A stretch of DNA of 64,000 nucleotides, taken from NCBI GenBank assembly GCA_030715195.1, contig JAUYVI010000001.1, positions 310,001-374,000 on the forward strand, read 5' to 3'. Both the position numbers and the translations under genes were made by a program. Below the pieces are notes generated by a model. The model searched no databases. It saw only the letters and a list, made by a program, of their open reading frames with translations, and was not told the origin of the DNA. Positions 47,863-57,547 of this stretch are shown here, piece by piece; the stretch's first letter is position 1; each line of letters starts with the position of its first letter. Source of the stretch: Dongia sedimenti (GTDB lineage: Bacteria > Pseudomonadota > Alphaproteobacteria > Dongiales > Dongiaceae).

Positions 47863-49110
47863 ATGCTTGTGAAAGCCCTTTCCGGCCTCGCTGTTGCTTT
47901 TGCCATGAGCCTGGCCTCGGCCCAGGCCGCGGACGTCACCGTCCGCATGCTCCACGTCAACGAGACCGGCGATCCCTACTGGAAGAAGATCGCCGAGGAT
48001 TACAACGCCACGCATAAGGGCGTGAAGGTCATCGTCGATTACATGGAGAACGAGGCCTACAAGGCGAAGCTCCCGACCCTGCTGCAATCCGAGGACCGGC
48101 CCGACATCATCTACTCCTGGGCGGGCGGCGTGATGCGCGCGCAGATCGAGGCGGGCTACATCCAGGACATCACCGCCCACAAGGCCGAGTTCGACCAAGT
48201 GATCTACCCGGCGCCGCTCGGCGCCTATGAGGTCGACGGCAAGCTCTACGGTGTCTCGGTCCAGTTGAGTGAAGTCCTGCTGATCTACAACAAGGCGCTG
48301 CTGGCGAAGGCGGGCGTCGACCCCGCGCAGATGAAGACCTGGGACGGCTTCCTCGATGTCCTGAAGAAGACCAAGGGCGCCGGCGTCACGCCGCTGATCA
48401 TGGGCGGCGCCGACAAATGGCCGATGCATTTCTTCTATTCGTATCTGCTGATGCGCCTCGGCGGGCCCGACGTGCTGACCACGGCGGAGACGACCGAAGG
48501 CGGCTTCAAGGCCCAGCCCTTCGTCGATGCCGGCGCGAAGCTCAAAGAGCTGGCGGCGCTGGAGCCGTTCCAGGACGGCTGGCTCGGCACCAAGTATCTG
48601 CCGAGCCAGGGCCAGTTCGGCGACGGCAAGGGCATGATGGCGCTGCAGCTGAACGGCTTCATCCCGGGCCAGCAGAAGAACGCGACCGATGGCAAGGGCA
48701 TCCCGAACGATCAGATCGGCCTGGCGCCGTTCCCGGAACTGCCGGGCGGCAAGGGCAAGATCACCGACACGCTCGGCGGCGTGCAGGGCTTTCTGCTCAC
48801 CAAGGACGCGCCGCCCGAAGCGCTCGACTTCCTGAAATACTTCGTCTCGGCCGAAGCACAGAAGGCGTCGGCCGAGGCCGGCGTCTACGTGCCGGCGACC
48901 AAGGGCACCGATGCCTTCATCAAGAACCCGCTGGTGGCCGAGATAGCCCGTGCCATCTCGAACTCGACCTGGCACCAGAATTTCCTGGACCAGGATCTGG
49001 GTCCCTCGGTCGGCCGCGTGGTCAACGACGTTTCGGTCGCGATCGCGGCCGGCGACATGACGCCCGAAGACGGCGCCCAGCAGATCCAGGACGCCTGGGA
49101 TCAGCGTTAG
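47863..49110 (+). CDS. ABC transporter sugar-binding protein
   Basis: A 415-residue extracellular binding protein with a Sec signal peptide (residues 1-22, cleavage after AQA) and the CUT1-type pattern (VTVRMLHVNETGDPYWKKIAE near the start, YGVSVQLSEVLLIYNKALLAKAGVDP at about 125-150). It is divergent from the ROK regulator and followed by a strong terminator-like hairpin and two permease genes. Ligand class is a mono- or disaccharide, inferred from the ThuA/ThuB-like neighbours. Confidence 0.91.
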   Translation: MLVKALSGLAVAFAMSLASAQAADVTVRMLHVNETGDPYWKKIAEDYNATHKGVKVIVDYMENEAYKAKLPTLLQSEDRPDIIYSWAGGVMRAQIEAGYIQDITAHKAEFDQVIYPAPLGAYEVDGKLYGVSVQLSEVLLIYNKALLAKAGVDPAQMKTWDGFLDVLKKTKGAGVTPLIMGGADKWPMHFFYSYLLMRLGGPDVLTTAETTEGGFKAQPFVDAGAKLKELAALEPFQDGWLGTKYLPSQGQFGDGKGMMALQLNGFIPGQQKNATDGKGIPNDQIGLAPFPELPGGKGKITDTLGGVQGFLLTKDAPPEALDFLKYFVSAEAQKASAEAGVYVPATKGTDAFIKNPLVAEIARAISNSTWHQNFLDQDLGPSVGRVVNDVSVAIAAGDMTPEDGAQQIQDAWDQR

Positions 49111-49119
49111 CCTCGGCCT

Positions 49120-49159
49120 GGGAGGATTGCGGCTCTCCCCGCAATCCTCCCCTCTTTTT
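49120..49159 (+). terminator. Rho-independent terminator/attenuator inside the importer operon
   Basis: A perfect 13-bp stem (49120-49132 with 49139-49151) closes a six-base loop and is followed by CTCTTTTTC. This is a full terminator structure nine bases after the binding-protein stop codon. The permease ATG is at 49183. Most transcripts would end here, so permease expression depends on readthrough, giving binding protein in excess. Confidence 0.85.
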
Positions 49160-49182
49160 CTCCGGCAGGAAACGCGAGCGGC

Positions 49183-50091
49183 ATGGCTGACACGACCGCG
49201 CCTCCACAGAGCCAAGCCAGTTACGTCCGCAGCGGCGGGCTGACGGCGCTGATCTTTCTGCCGCCGGCCCTGACGTTGTTCACCGTCTTCGTCATCCTGC
49301 CGATCGGCGAGGCGGGGTGGTACGGATTCTACAATTGGAACGGCTTGGCGGCGCTCGATAATTTCGTCGGCCTCGAGAACTACCGGCAGCTCCTCGCCAA
49401 CAAGACCTTCCACCAGGCCTTCATCAACAACCTGCTGATCATCGCGGTCTCGCTCGCCGTGCAGCTGCCGCTGGCACTTGGGATGGCGGTGCTGCTCGCC
49501 GATCGCCTGATCGGTTCGACCGCCTTCCGGATGCTGTTCTTCCTGCCCTATATCCTCGCCGACGTGGCCGCCGGCCTGATCTGGCGCTTCATGTTCGACG
49601 GCGATTACGGGCTGATCTCGCAGACCTGGCAGGCGCTGGGCGGCGATCCGCTCTACATCCTGGCCGACCGGCACTGGGCCTATGCCGCGGTGCTGACGGT
49701 GATCGTATGGAAGTATTTCGGCTTCCACATGATGCTCTACATCGCCGGGCTGCAGAACATCGACCGCAATCTCTACGAGGCGGCGTCGATCGACGGCGCC
49801 AGCCCGTGGCAGCGCTTCCGCTTCATCACCCTGCCGGGCCTCAAGCCGATGATCAAGCTCTCGGTCTTCTTCTCGCTGCTGGGCTCGCTGCAGTTCTTCG
49901 ACATGATCGTGTCGCTGACCGGCGGTGGGCCGCTGAACTCCAGCCACACCATGGTCTCCTTCCTCTACTACTTCGGCATCGGGCGGATGCGGATCGGCTT
50001 CGGCTCGGCGGTCGGCGTCCTCCTGTTCATCCTCTGCGCGACCGTGGCCTTCGGCTACAAGCGCTGGCTGATGCGTGACGACAATGACTGA
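49183..50091 (+). CDS. ABC transporter permease, MalF/UgpA-like
   Basis: A 302-residue permease with six predicted membrane spans. The EAA loop is at about 198-220 (EAASIDGASPWQRFRFITLPG), and GGGPLNSSHTMVSFLYYFGI follows in the late region typical of CUT1 MalF-type subunits. It lies after the attenuator hairpin and overlaps the start of the next permease by eight bases. It transports the ligand of the preceding binding protein. Confidence 0.91.
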   Translation: MADTTAPPQSQASYVRSGGLTALIFLPPALTLFTVFVILPIGEAGWYGFYNWNGLAALDNFVGLENYRQLLANKTFHQAFINNLLIIAVSLAVQLPLALGMAVLLADRLIGSTAFRMLFFLPYILADVAAGLIWRFMFDGDYGLISQTWQALGGDPLYILADRHWAYAAVLTVIVWKYFGFHMMLYIAGLQNIDRNLYEAASIDGASPWQRFRFITLPGLKPMIKLSVFFSLLGSLQFFDMIVSLTGGGPLNSSHTMVSFLYYFGIGRMRIGFGSAVGVLLFILCATVAFGYKRWLMRDDND

Positions 50092-50989
50092 GACCGCCTT
50101 GCAAGCGCATCGCCCCCGGAAAGGTCCCTTGGCCTTGCCCAACAGCGATGTCGTGCCGGCCTCGCTCACCGCGCCGCTGACCGGGCTGCCGCGTTTTCTC
50201 ATCCTCTGCTTCGTCGCCGCGCTGGTGATGGTGCCGCTGCTGGCGACCGCGCTGGGCGGCTTCAAGGAGCTGGGCGAGCTGCGCACCAACCCGTTCGGCC
50301 TGCCCAAGGTCTGGCAATGGGAGAATTACCGGGGGATTCTGGCCAGCGCGCGCTATTGGCGGATCCTCGGCAACTCGCTGTTCATCTCGGCGGTCACCGT
50401 GGCGCTGACCCTGGCGGTCGCGGCACCGGCGGCGTTCGCCTTCGCGCATCTCCGCTTCTTCGGCCAGCGCTTCCTGTTCAACTACTTCATCCTCGGGCTG
50501 ACCTTTCCCTTCGCGACCGCGATCCTGCCGCTGTTCATCAAGGTGCGCGATCTCGGCCTGCTCGACACCCACTGGGGCATCATCCTGCCGCAGGTCGCGT
50601 TCAGCCAGGCGCTCAGCATCCTGCTGATGCGCAACGCCTTCCGGCAGCTGCCCGCGGAACTGCTGGATGCGGCTCTGGTCGACGGCTGCGGCTATATGCG
50701 CTTCTTTCTCTGGATCACCCTGCCGCTGTCGCGGCCGATCCTGGCGACGGTCGCGGTCATCACCTTCGTGGTCAGCTGGAACAACTTTCTGCTGCCGCTG
50801 GTGGTCATCAACACCAATGCGAAATATCCCTGGACCCTCGGCCTGATGGATTATCAGGGCGAGTTCATCGTCGCCTGGCAGCTGATCCTCGCCTTCATCA
50901 CCCTCACTATTCTTCCCGCTGTCATGATGTTCGTGCTGGCCCAGCGCTACATTGTCTCCGGCCTGACCGCGGGTGCCGTGAAAGGCTGA
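50084..50989 (+). CDS. ABC transporter permease, MalG/UgpE-like
   Basis: A 301-residue permease with six membrane spans and the MalG-type C-terminal end (IVSGLTAGAVKG). The EAA-like loop is at about 200 (LLDAALVDGCGYMRFFLWITLPL), with Cys in place of the usual Ala in DGA. I used the ATG at 50084, nine bases after an in-frame GTG. No ATPase gene follows: the next genes are napEFDABC. The importer must therefore borrow an ATPase such as one of the three other ATPases in this window. Confidence 0.9.
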   Translation: MTETALQAHRPRKGPLALPNSDVVPASLTAPLTGLPRFLILCFVAALVMVPLLATALGGFKELGELRTNPFGLPKVWQWENYRGILASARYWRILGNSLFISAVTVALTLAVAAPAAFAFAHLRFFGQRFLFNYFILGLTFPFATAILPLFIKVRDLGLLDTHWGIILPQVAFSQALSILLMRNAFRQLPAELLDAALVDGCGYMRFFLWITLPLSRPILATVAVITFVVSWNNFLLPLVVINTNAKYPWTLGLMDYQGEFIVAWQLILAFITLTILPAVMMFVLAQRYIVSGLTAGAVKG

Positions 50990-51014
50990 GACATCGTATC
51001 GCAGAACGAGACAC

Positions 51015-51042
51015 TTGCCTGTTGGGCGATCCGTCCTATAAT
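51015..51042 (+). promoter_or_regulatory. Promoter of the nap operon
   Basis: TTGCCT (51015-51020) and a perfect TATAAT (51037-51042) with a 16-base spacer lie 45 bases before the napE ATG. It is the best sigma-70-type promoter match in the window. No FNR-type TTGAT-N4-ATCAA site was seen in the short upstream gap. Confidence 0.65.
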
Positions 51043-51086
51043 TTCCACATTGGACAAAGGGTAAAGGCGACGTACGCGGGGGTGAG

Positions 51087-51266
51087 ATGTCGCATTCCGA
51101 TGAGACCGGGTTGATGGCCAGCGGCCGCTCGCGGCGGCGCAGCGAGGTGCTGACCTTCCTGTTCCTGACGGTGTTTCTGGCACCGATCCTGGCCGTCGCG
51201 TTCGTCGGCGGATACGGGCTCACGATCTGGATCTACCAGATCTTCACCGGCCCACCGGGCTCCTGA
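51087..51266 (+). CDS. napE: Periplasmic nitrate reductase NapE
   Basis: A 59-residue small membrane protein. It has a basic N-terminus (SGRSRRRSEVL) and one membrane span (about residues 20-52, FLFLTVFLAPILAVAFVGG), ending in an IYQIFTGPPGS tail typical of NapE. The ATG follows a GGTGAG ribosome-binding site. NapE has no settled biochemical role but is the first gene of many nap operons. Its position before napF and the downstream order support the identification. Confidence 0.88.
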   Translation: MSHSDETGLMASGRSRRRSEVLTFLFLTVFLAPILAVAFVGGYGLTIWIYQIFTGPPGS

Positions 51267-51285
51267 TCGCCGCGGGGTATCGAGG

Positions 51286-51813
51286 ATGAGTGGGGCATCC
51301 ATCGACAAGACGCGGCGCGCCTTTCTCTTCGGCGCGACGGCGGAGCCGCAAAGCGACACGGCATTGCGGCTGCCTTGGAGCCTGCCCGGCGCCTTTCTTG
51401 ATGCCTGCACGGGCTGCGGTTCCTGCGTGACTGCCTGCCCCGAGGGTATCGTGTCGCTGGACGGCAGTTCCCGCCCGATGGTCGACTTCCGACGCGGCTC
51501 GGGCCTCTGCACTTTCTGCGGCGCCTGCGCCGATATCTGTCCCGAGCCGGTGTTCCTGGCTTCCACCGCGCGTGCCGCGACGCCGCCCTGGACTCTGCGG
51601 GCGGCGATCGGCGCGAACTGCCTCACCCATGACGGCGTCATGTGCCAGAGCTGCAAGGATGCCTGCGGCGACGCCGCGATCCGCTTCGTCTATGCGGCTG
51701 GGCGCATCGCGCAGCCGATGATCGACCTCGACCGATGTACCGGCTGCGGCGCCTGCGTCGATCCGTGTCCGGCCGAAGCGATCGAGATCCATCGTGCGGT
51801 CGCCGATGCCTGA
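51286..51813 (+). CDS. napF: Ferredoxin-type protein NapF
   Basis: A 175-residue iron-sulfur protein with three regular CxxCxxCxxxCP clusters (CTGCGSCVTACP, CTFCGACADICP, CTGCGACVDPCP). A fourth, irregular one in the middle (NCLTHDGVMCQSCKDACG) matches the NapF pattern. It acts in the cytoplasm, where it helps mature NapA before export. It starts 19 bases after napE and overlaps napD. Confidence 0.93.
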   Translation: MSGASIDKTRRAFLFGATAEPQSDTALRLPWSLPGAFLDACTGCGSCVTACPEGIVSLDGSSRPMVDFRRGSGLCTFCGACADICPEPVFLASTARAATPPWTLRAAIGANCLTHDGVMCQSCKDACGDAAIRFVYAAGRIAQPMIDLDRCTGCGACVDPCPAEAIEIHRAVADA

Positions 51814-52072
51814 CACCGTTCATATCTCCAGCCTGGTGGTGCATGTGCGGCCGGAGCGTTGCGCGGCGATCCGCGCCGCGATCGGCAGGCTGGAGGGCGC
51901 CGAGGTTCATGCCGGCACCGAGGACGGCAAGCTGGTCGTGGTGCTGGAGACGCCGTCCGAGGCCGAGACGCTGGCGCGCATCGCCGCCATCAACGACATG
52001 CAGGGCACCATCGCCGCCTCGCTGATCTATCACGAGATCGACGGCGATTCCGAGGAGACGTCACATGCTTGA
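51806..52072 (+). CDS. napD: NapA chaperone NapD
   Basis: An 88-residue protein of the NapD family, which binds the Tat signal peptide of NapA and prevents premature export. The opening [21 protein letters not shown] and the [24 protein letters not shown] segment are diagnostic. The ATG at 51806 overlaps the end of napF by eight bases. The longer upstream start is not needed. Confidence 0.92.
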   Translation: MPDTVHISSLVVHVRPERCAAIRAAIGRLEGAEVHAGTEDGKLVVVLETPSEAETLARIAAINDMQGTIAASLIYHEIDGDSEETSHA

Positions 52073-54566
52073 ACTCACCCGACGCCAGATGATCAAGGCC
52101 AAGGCGGCGGCGATCGCCGCAACCGTCGCCGGCATCCCCGGCGCGCAGGCCGCGAACGGGATCATTCCCGGCGACGAGGCGCGGCTCGACTGGGCGAAGG
52201 CGCCCTGCCGCTTCTGCGGCACCGGCTGCGGCGTCATGGTCGCGGTCAAGGACAACCGCGTGGTGGCCACCCATGGCGACATCCATGCCGAGGTCAATCG
52301 CGGGCTCAACTGTGTCAAAGGCTATTTCCTCTCGAAGATCATGTACGGCGCCGACCGGCTGACCCAGCCGCTGCTGCGGATGAAGGACGGCGCCTATGCC
52401 AAGGACGGCGAGTTCCACCCGGTTTCCTGGGAGCGCGCCTTCGACGAGATGGCCGTGCATTGGAAGCGGGCGCTGAAGGAGAAGGGACCGACCGCGGTCG
52501 GCATGTTCGGCTCCGGCCAGTGGACGATCTGGGAAGGCTACGCGGCCTTGAAGCTGATGAAGGCCGGCTTCCGCTCCAACAATCTCGATCCCAACGCGCG
52601 GCACTGCATGGCCTCGGCCGCGGTCGGCTTCATGCGCACCTTCGGCATGGACGAGCCGATGGGCTGCTACGACGACATCGAGGCGGCCGACGCCTTCGTG
52701 CTCTGGGGCTCCAACATGGCGGAGATGCACCCGATCCTCTGGACCCGGGTCGCCGACCGCCGGCTGTCCAATCCGCATGTCAAGGTCTGCGTGATGTCCA
52801 CATTCGAGCATCGCAGCTTCGATCTCGCCGACATCCCGATCGTGTTCACACCGCAGAGCGATCTCGCGATCCTGAATTTTATCGCCCACCACATCATCTT
52901 GACCGACCGGGTCAACAAGGCCTTCGTCGACGCGCATGCCACGTTCAAGCGCGGCACGGTCGATATCGGTTATGGCCTGCGGCCGGAGCATCCGACCGAA
53001 GCCAAGGCGAAGAACGCCGCAACGGCGAACGATTCCACGCCGATGACGTTCGATGAGTTCGCCACCTTCGTCGCCGATTACCCGGTCGAGAAGGCGGCCG
53101 AGCTGAGCGGCGTGCCGAAGGAGCGGCTGCTGGAACTGGCAGAGCTCTACGCCGATCCGAAGACCAAGGTGATGTCGTTCTGGACCATGGGGTTCAACCA
53201 GCACACGCGCGGCGTCTGGGCCAACAACATGATCTACAACATCCATCTCCTGACCGGGAAGATCGCCGAGCCCGGCAACTCGCCGTTCTCGCTGACCGGC
53301 CAGCCCTCGGCCTGCGGCACGGCACGCGAGGTCGGCACCTTCTCGCATCGCCTGCCGGCGGACATGGTCGTGACCAATCCCGAACACCGCAAGCATGCCG
53401 AGGAGATCTGGAAGATCCCCGAGGGCACGATCCCCGAGAAGCCGGGCTTCCATGCGGTGCTGCAGAATCGCATGCTGAAGGACGGCAAGCTCAATGCCTA
53501 TTGGGTGCAGGTCAACAACAACATGCAGGCCGGCGCCAACATGAACGAGGAGACCTATCCGGGTTATCGCAATCCGGAGAACTTCATCGTGGTCTCCGAT
53601 GCCTATCCGACGGTGACGGCGCTCGCCGCCGACCTCATCCTGCCGACCGCCATGTGGGTGGAGAAGGAGGGCGCCTATGGCAATGCCGAACGGCGCACCC
53701 ATTTCTGGCACCAGCTGGTGACCGCGCCGGGTGAATCCAAGTCCGATCTCTGGCAGCTCATGGAGTTCTCCAAGCGCTTCACCACCGACGACGCCTGGAC
53801 CGCGGAGACACTGGCCGCGCATCCGGAGTTCAAGGGCAAGACGCTGTTCGACGTGCTGTTCGCCAACGGGACGGTGAACAAGTTCCCGACCGAGGAGATC
53901 GAGAAGGGCTACGCCAACCACGAATCCGAGGCCTTCGGTTTCTATGTGCAGAAGGGCCTGTTCGAGGAATATGCCGGATTCGGCCGCGGCCATGGTCATG
54001 ACCTGGCGCCGTTCGACACCTATCATCAGGTGCGCGGGCTGCGCTGGCCGGTGGTGGACGGCAAGGAGACCCGCTGGCGCTACCGCGAAGGCCTCGACCC
54101 CTATGTCGAGGCCGGCAGCGGCGTGCAATTCTACGGCAACAAGGACAAGCGCGCGATCGTCTTCGCGCTGCCTTACGAGCCGCCGGCCGAAGCACCGGAC
54201 GCGGAGTACGACATGTGGCTCTCGACCGGCCGCGTGCTCGAGCATTGGCATTCCGGCTCGATGACGCGCCGGGTGCCGGAGCTCAATCGCGCCATGCCGA
54301 ACGCGCTCTGCTACATGCATCCGGAGGACGCGCGGAGCCGGCAGCTGCGTCGCGGCGACGAGGTGCGCGTGATCTCGCGGCGCGGCGAGATCCGGGTGCG
54401 GGTGGAGACCCGCGGCCGCAACAAGCCGCCCAAGGGCCTGGTCTTCGTGCCCTGGTTCGACGAAGGCCGGCTGATCAACAAGGTGACGCTCGACGCCACC
54501 GATCCGATCTCGAAGCAGACCGACTACAAGAAGTGCGCGGTCCGGGTCGAAAAGGTGACGTCATGA
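52065..54566 (+). CDS. napA: Periplasmic nitrate reductase catalytic subunit NapA
   Basis: An 833-residue molybdoenzyme. It has a Tat signal ([15 protein letters not shown], cleavage after AQA at about residue 28), an N-terminal 4Fe-4S site (CRFCGTGCG with the fourth Cys in GLNCVKG) and the molybdenum ligand Cys181 ([11 protein letters not shown]). The C-terminal part has the usual MGD-binding domain ([24 protein letters not shown]). It reduces nitrate to nitrite in the periplasm using electrons from NapB. It overlaps napD by eight bases and napB by four bases. Confidence 0.96.
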   Translation: MLELTRRQMIKAKAAAIAATVAGIPGAQAANGIIPGDEARLDWAKAPCRFCGTGCGVMVAVKDNRVVATHGDIHAEVNRGLNCVKGYFLSKIMYGADRLTQPLLRMKDGAYAKDGEFHPVSWERAFDEMAVHWKRALKEKGPTAVGMFGSGQWTIWEGYAALKLMKAGFRSNNLDPNARHCMASAAVGFMRTFGMDEPMGCYDDIEAADAFVLWGSNMAEMHPILWTRVADRRLSNPHVKVCVMSTFEHRSFDLADIPIVFTPQSDLAILNFIAHHIILTDRVNKAFVDAHATFKRGTVDIGYGLRPEHPTEAKAKNAATANDSTPMTFDEFATFVADYPVEKAAELSGVPKERLLELAELYADPKTKVMSFWTMGFNQHTRGVWANNMIYNIHLLTGKIAEPGNSPFSLTGQPSACGTAREVGTFSHRLPADMVVTNPEHRKHAEEIWKIPEGTIPEKPGFHAVLQNRMLKDGKLNAYWVQVNNNMQAGANMNEETYPGYRNPENFIVVSDAYPTVTALAADLILPTAMWVEKEGAYGNAERRTHFWHQLVTAPGESKSDLWQLMEFSKRFTTDDAWTAETLAAHPEFKGKTLFDVLFANGTVNKFPTEEIEKGYANHESEAFGFYVQKGLFEEYAGFGRGHGHDLAPFDTYHQVRGLRWPVVDGKETRWRYREGLDPYVEAGSGVQFYGNKDKRAIVFALPYEPPAEAPDAEYDMWLSTGRVLEHWHSGSMTRRVPELNRAMPNALCYMHPEDARSRQLRRGDEVRVISRRGEIRVRVETRGRNKPPKGLVFVPWFDEGRLINKVTLDATDPISKQTDYKKCAVRVEKVTS

Positions 54567-55069
54567 GCCCGCGCCGGTTCTACCTGGCCGTTACGGTCGC
54601 GCTCGCCCTCGGCGCCCCCCTGGCAGTCGCCCAGGATACGACCGGGAATGCCGTGGTCGAGGACCTGCGCGGCGAGGTGCCGCTGACGGAGGAAATGGCG
54701 GCGCCGCCGGTCTACAAGGAGATCAACGACGATCTCCGGCGGGCGCGGAACTATCCGGAGCAGCCGCCGGTCATCCCGCACAACATCCGCGACTATCCGA
54801 TCACGCTGAACGCCAACAAGTGCCTGACCTGCCACACCCGCGAGTTCACCGCGCAGTCGCAGGCGCCGATGATCAGCATCACGCATTTCATGGATCGCGA
54901 CGGCCAGGTCCTCGCCACGGTGACGCCGCGCCGCTACTTCTGCACCCAGTGCCATGTGACGCAGGCCGAGGCGCCCGATCTGGTCCAGAACGACTTCGCC
55001 CCGATCGAGGAGATCATGCGAACGCTGCGTCAGAAGCAAGGCGACGGGGAGACGGAGAACGCGCCATGA
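54563..55069 (+). CDS. napB: Periplasmic nitrate reductase diheme cytochrome NapB
   Basis: A 168-residue exported diheme cytochrome c with two CxxCH motifs (CLTCH and CTQCH) and a Sec signal peptide (residues 1-23, cleavage after VAQ or nearby). It passes electrons from NapC to NapA. The ATG overlaps the napA stop (ATGA). Length and motif spacing are normal for the family. Confidence 0.94.
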   Translation: MSPRRFYLAVTVALALGAPLAVAQDTTGNAVVEDLRGEVPLTEEMAAPPVYKEINDDLRRARNYPEQPPVIPHNIRDYPITLNANKCLTCHTREFTAQSQAPMISITHFMDRDGQVLATVTPRRYFCTQCHVTQAEAPDLVQNDFAPIEEIMRTLRQKQGDGETENAP

Positions 55070-55764
55070 TCCGGCGACTCTGGCGCTGGGGCTGGGGCCT
55101 GGTCCTCGACATCTGGTTCGTGCTCAGGAAACCGAGCGTCAATTTCAGCCTCGGCTTCCTCACGATCGGCGGCTTCATCGCCGGCGTGGTGTTCTGGGGC
55201 GGCTTCAACACCGCGCTCGAGGCCACCAACACCGAGAAATTCTGCATCTCCTGCCATGAGATGCGGGACAACGTCTATCAGGAGCTGCAGGCGACCATCC
55301 ACTTCACCAACCGCTCGGGCGTGCGCGCCACCTGCCCGGACTGCCACGTGCCGCACAAATGGACCGACAAGATCGCGCGTAAGATGCAGGCCTCGAAGGA
55401 GGTTTGGGGCAAGATCTTCGGCACCATCAACACCCGCGAGAAATTCGTGGGCATGCGCCGCGAGCTCGCCGAGCATGAATGGAAGCGGCTGAAGGCGAAC
55501 GATTCACTGGAATGCCGCAACTGCCATAACTTCGAGTACATGGACTTCACCCGACAGAACGCCCGGGCCGCGAAGGCGCACGGCACCTATCTCGCCGCCG
55601 GCGAGAGGACCTGCATCGATTGCCATAAAGGCATCGCCCACCAGCTGCCCGACATGAAGGGTGTCCCGGGCTGGGATCCGAGCGCCGCCGAGCTCTCGGA
55701 TCCCGCCAATGCACCGGTGATAGAGATCGCCCGGGCGCTGCGCGCGCTGCAGCCGAAACCCTGA
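55066..55764 (+). CDS. napC: Membrane-anchored tetraheme cytochrome NapC
   Basis: A 232-residue quinol dehydrogenase with an N-terminal membrane anchor (about residues 25-50) and four heme motifs (CISCH, CPDCH, CRNCH, CIDCH). It takes electrons from the quinol pool and gives them to NapB. The ATG overlaps napB by four bases. It closes the napEFDABC operon. No napK, napG or napH is present here. Confidence 0.94.
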   Translation: MIRRLWRWGWGLVLDIWFVLRKPSVNFSLGFLTIGGFIAGVVFWGGFNTALEATNTEKFCISCHEMRDNVYQELQATIHFTNRSGVRATCPDCHVPHKWTDKIARKMQASKEVWGKIFGTINTREKFVGMRRELAEHEWKRLKANDSLECRNCHNFEYMDFTRQNARAAKAHGTYLAAGERTCIDCHKGIAHQLPDMKGVPGWDPSAAELSDPANAPVIEIARALRALQPKP

Positions 55765-55769
55765 GCCGG

Positions 55770-57101
55770 CTACTGCCCCGCGCGGGTCACGCGCCAGACC
55801 GTGTTGCCGACGTCGTCGGCGATCAGCAGCGCGCCCGACTTGTCCATCGCGACGCCGACCGGTCGGCCGCGCGCCTCGCCGTCCGGGTTCAGGAACCCGG
55901 TGACGAAATCCTCCGCCTTTCCGCTCGGCTTGCCGTCGGTGAAGGGGATGAAGACGACCTTGTAGCCGTTGAACTGGCCGCGATCCCAGCTGCCATGCTC
56001 GCCGACGAAGGCGCCGCCGCGATACTTGTCGGGCAGGTTGTTGCCGGTGTTGAATGCGAGCCCCAGCGGCGCGACGTGGGACGAGAGCGCATAATCCGGC
56101 GCGATCGCTTTCGCAACCAGGTCCGGACGCTGCGGCTGCACCCGCGGATCGACATGCTGACCGTAATAGCTGTAGGGCCAGCCGTAGAAGGCACCGTCCT
56201 TCACCGAGGTCATGTAATCGGGCACCAGATTGGGCCCGAGCTCGTCACGCTCGTTGACCACGGTCCACAGCGCCTTGGTGACCGGCTCGATGCTGAGGCC
56301 GTTCGGGTTGCGCAGGCCGCTGGCGAAGATGCGCCAGCGTCCGGTCTGTCGATTGGCTTCCAGGATATCGGCGCGGTTCTTCTCGGCCTCGATGCCGTTC
56401 TCGGTGATGTTGCTGTTCGACCCCACGCCGACATAGAGCAGCGAACCGTCGGGGCTGGCGGTCAGGCTCTTGGTCCAGTGGTGGTCGATCGGCCCACCCG
56501 GAAGCGGCGTCAAGACCGTGCCGGGCGTGGTGATCTTGGTGTCGCCGTCGTGATAGGTGTAATGCAGGATCGCGTCGGTGTCGGCGACGTAGAGATCGTT
56601 GCCGACCAGGGCCACGCCGAATGGCGAGTTGAGATGGTCGAGGAAGGTCTCCCGCACGTCCGGCTTGCCGTCGCCATTGGTGTCGCGCAGCAGGGTGATG
56701 CGGTTGCTCGGACCGCTGGGGTTGCCGCCGGAGGTCACCCAGGTTTCGACCCAATTCATGACCAGGTCCTTGGGACGCGTGACAGAATCGAACTTGGGCT
56801 CCACGGATTCGACGACCAGCACGTCGCCATTGGGCAGCGTATAGACCGAGCGCGGATGCTGGAGGCCGGTCGCCAGGGCCTCGATCTTGAAGCCCGCCGG
56901 CACGGTCGGCGTCTCGCCGTCTTTCCAACCGACGACCTTGGCGAGGTGCATCGGCGGGAAGAGATACTGGTTCTGCGCCGGCAATTGCGGATCCGGCCCG
57001 ACCTGGCTCTGCCTGTCGAAGGAGCTGCCATCGTCGCAGGCCGTGAGCGCCAGGAGGGAAACGCTCAACAGTGAAGCGGCTTTCAGGGTTGCGAGTCTCA
57101 T
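55770..57101 (-). CDS. Sorbosone dehydrogenase-like (GSDH) lipoprotein
   Basis: A 443-residue exported beta-propeller dehydrogenase of the glucose/sorbosone dehydrogenase family. The signal peptide ends in a lipobox (LALTAC, Cys22), so it is a lipoprotein. Propeller motifs include LATGLQHPRSVYTLPNGDVLV and LRNPNGLSIEPVTKALWTVVNERDELG, with late FVGEHGSWDRGQFNGYKVVF and ADDVGNTVWRV segments. Members use PQQ to oxidise sugars or act as sugar-binding proteins. It overlaps the DUF2231 gene by four bases, suggesting an electron-transfer pair. Confidence 0.88.
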   Translation of the reverse strand: MRLATLKAASLLSVSLLALTACDDGSSFDRQSQVGPDPQLPAQNQYLFPPMHLAKVVGWKDGETPTVPAGFKIEALATGLQHPRSVYTLPNGDVLVVESVEPKFDSVTRPKDLVMNWVETWVTSGGNPSGPSNRITLLRDTNGDGKPDVRETFLDHLNSPFGVALVGNDLYVADTDAILHYTYHDGDTKITTPGTVLTPLPGGPIDHHWTKSLTASPDGSLLYVGVGSNSNITENGIEAEKNRADILEANRQTGRWRIFASGLRNPNGLSIEPVTKALWTVVNERDELGPNLVPDYMTSVKDGAFYGWPYSYYGQHVDPRVQPQRPDLVAKAIAPDYALSSHVAPLGLAFNTGNNLPDKYRGGAFVGEHGSWDRGQFNGYKVVFIPFTDGKPSGKAEDFVTGFLNPDGEARGRPVGVAMDKSGALLIADDVGNTVWRVTRAGQ

Positions 57102-57547
57102 GCGACGACTCCCGAGTTGCGGCGATAGAGCGCAGTCCATCCGATCCAGGTCGTGAACAGGAGGACGATGACGGTGACGACCGAAAGTCCCAGCCCCCAG
57201 GGAACCACGGAAGTCCAGGCATCGCGCGTGTGCACGAGCATGTTGATCGTGGCGAGGACGAGAGCGAGGAGATTGCCGGCGGCATAGACCCAGGCCGGCA
57301 GCGGCGCCGTCGCGTAGCGATGGCCGAGGAGATCGACGATGCCGACGATCGCCGCCAGCCAGCCGAGGATCACGCCGGCGGCGATGAGCCAGGCGGAGAA
57401 ATCCGCCCACATCATCTCGGCGGTGCGCCAGTAGGTGATATCGGTGAGGAGCGTGCCGCCGATGCACGCAATGGGGAAGGAAACGAGGGTGGGATGGAGC
57501 GGAGGCCGCACGAGGAGAGGAGCGCGGCCCGCGTCATGGCTGTGCAT
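57098..57547 (-). CDS. DUF2231 membrane protein
   Basis: A 149-residue integral membrane protein with about four membrane spans. The opening HPTLVSFPIACIGG is the DUF2231 signature, where the conserved His is thought to bind heme or quinone. Its stop codon overlaps the start of the sorbosone dehydrogenase-like gene, so the two are coexpressed. It may take electrons from that enzyme; this is inference. The gene is divergent from the giant secreted protein gene. Confidence 0.85.
   Translation of the reverse strand: MHSHDAGRAPLLVRPPLHPTLVSFPIACIGGTLLTDITYWRTAEMMWADFSAWLIAAGVILGWLAAIVGIVDLLGHRYATAPLPAWVYAAGNLLALVLATINMLVHTRDAWTSVVPWGLGLSVVTVIVLLFTTWIGWTALYRRNSGVVA

Noticed and set aside
47776-50307. 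Minus-strand frame of 843 codons over the binding-protein and permease genes
   Set aside because: It is a GC-driven antisense frame with no recognisable motifs; the plus-strand genes are clear.
51990-54320. Minus-strand frame of 776 codons over napA
   Set aside because: It is antisense to a well-conserved napA, with composition typical of shadow frames.
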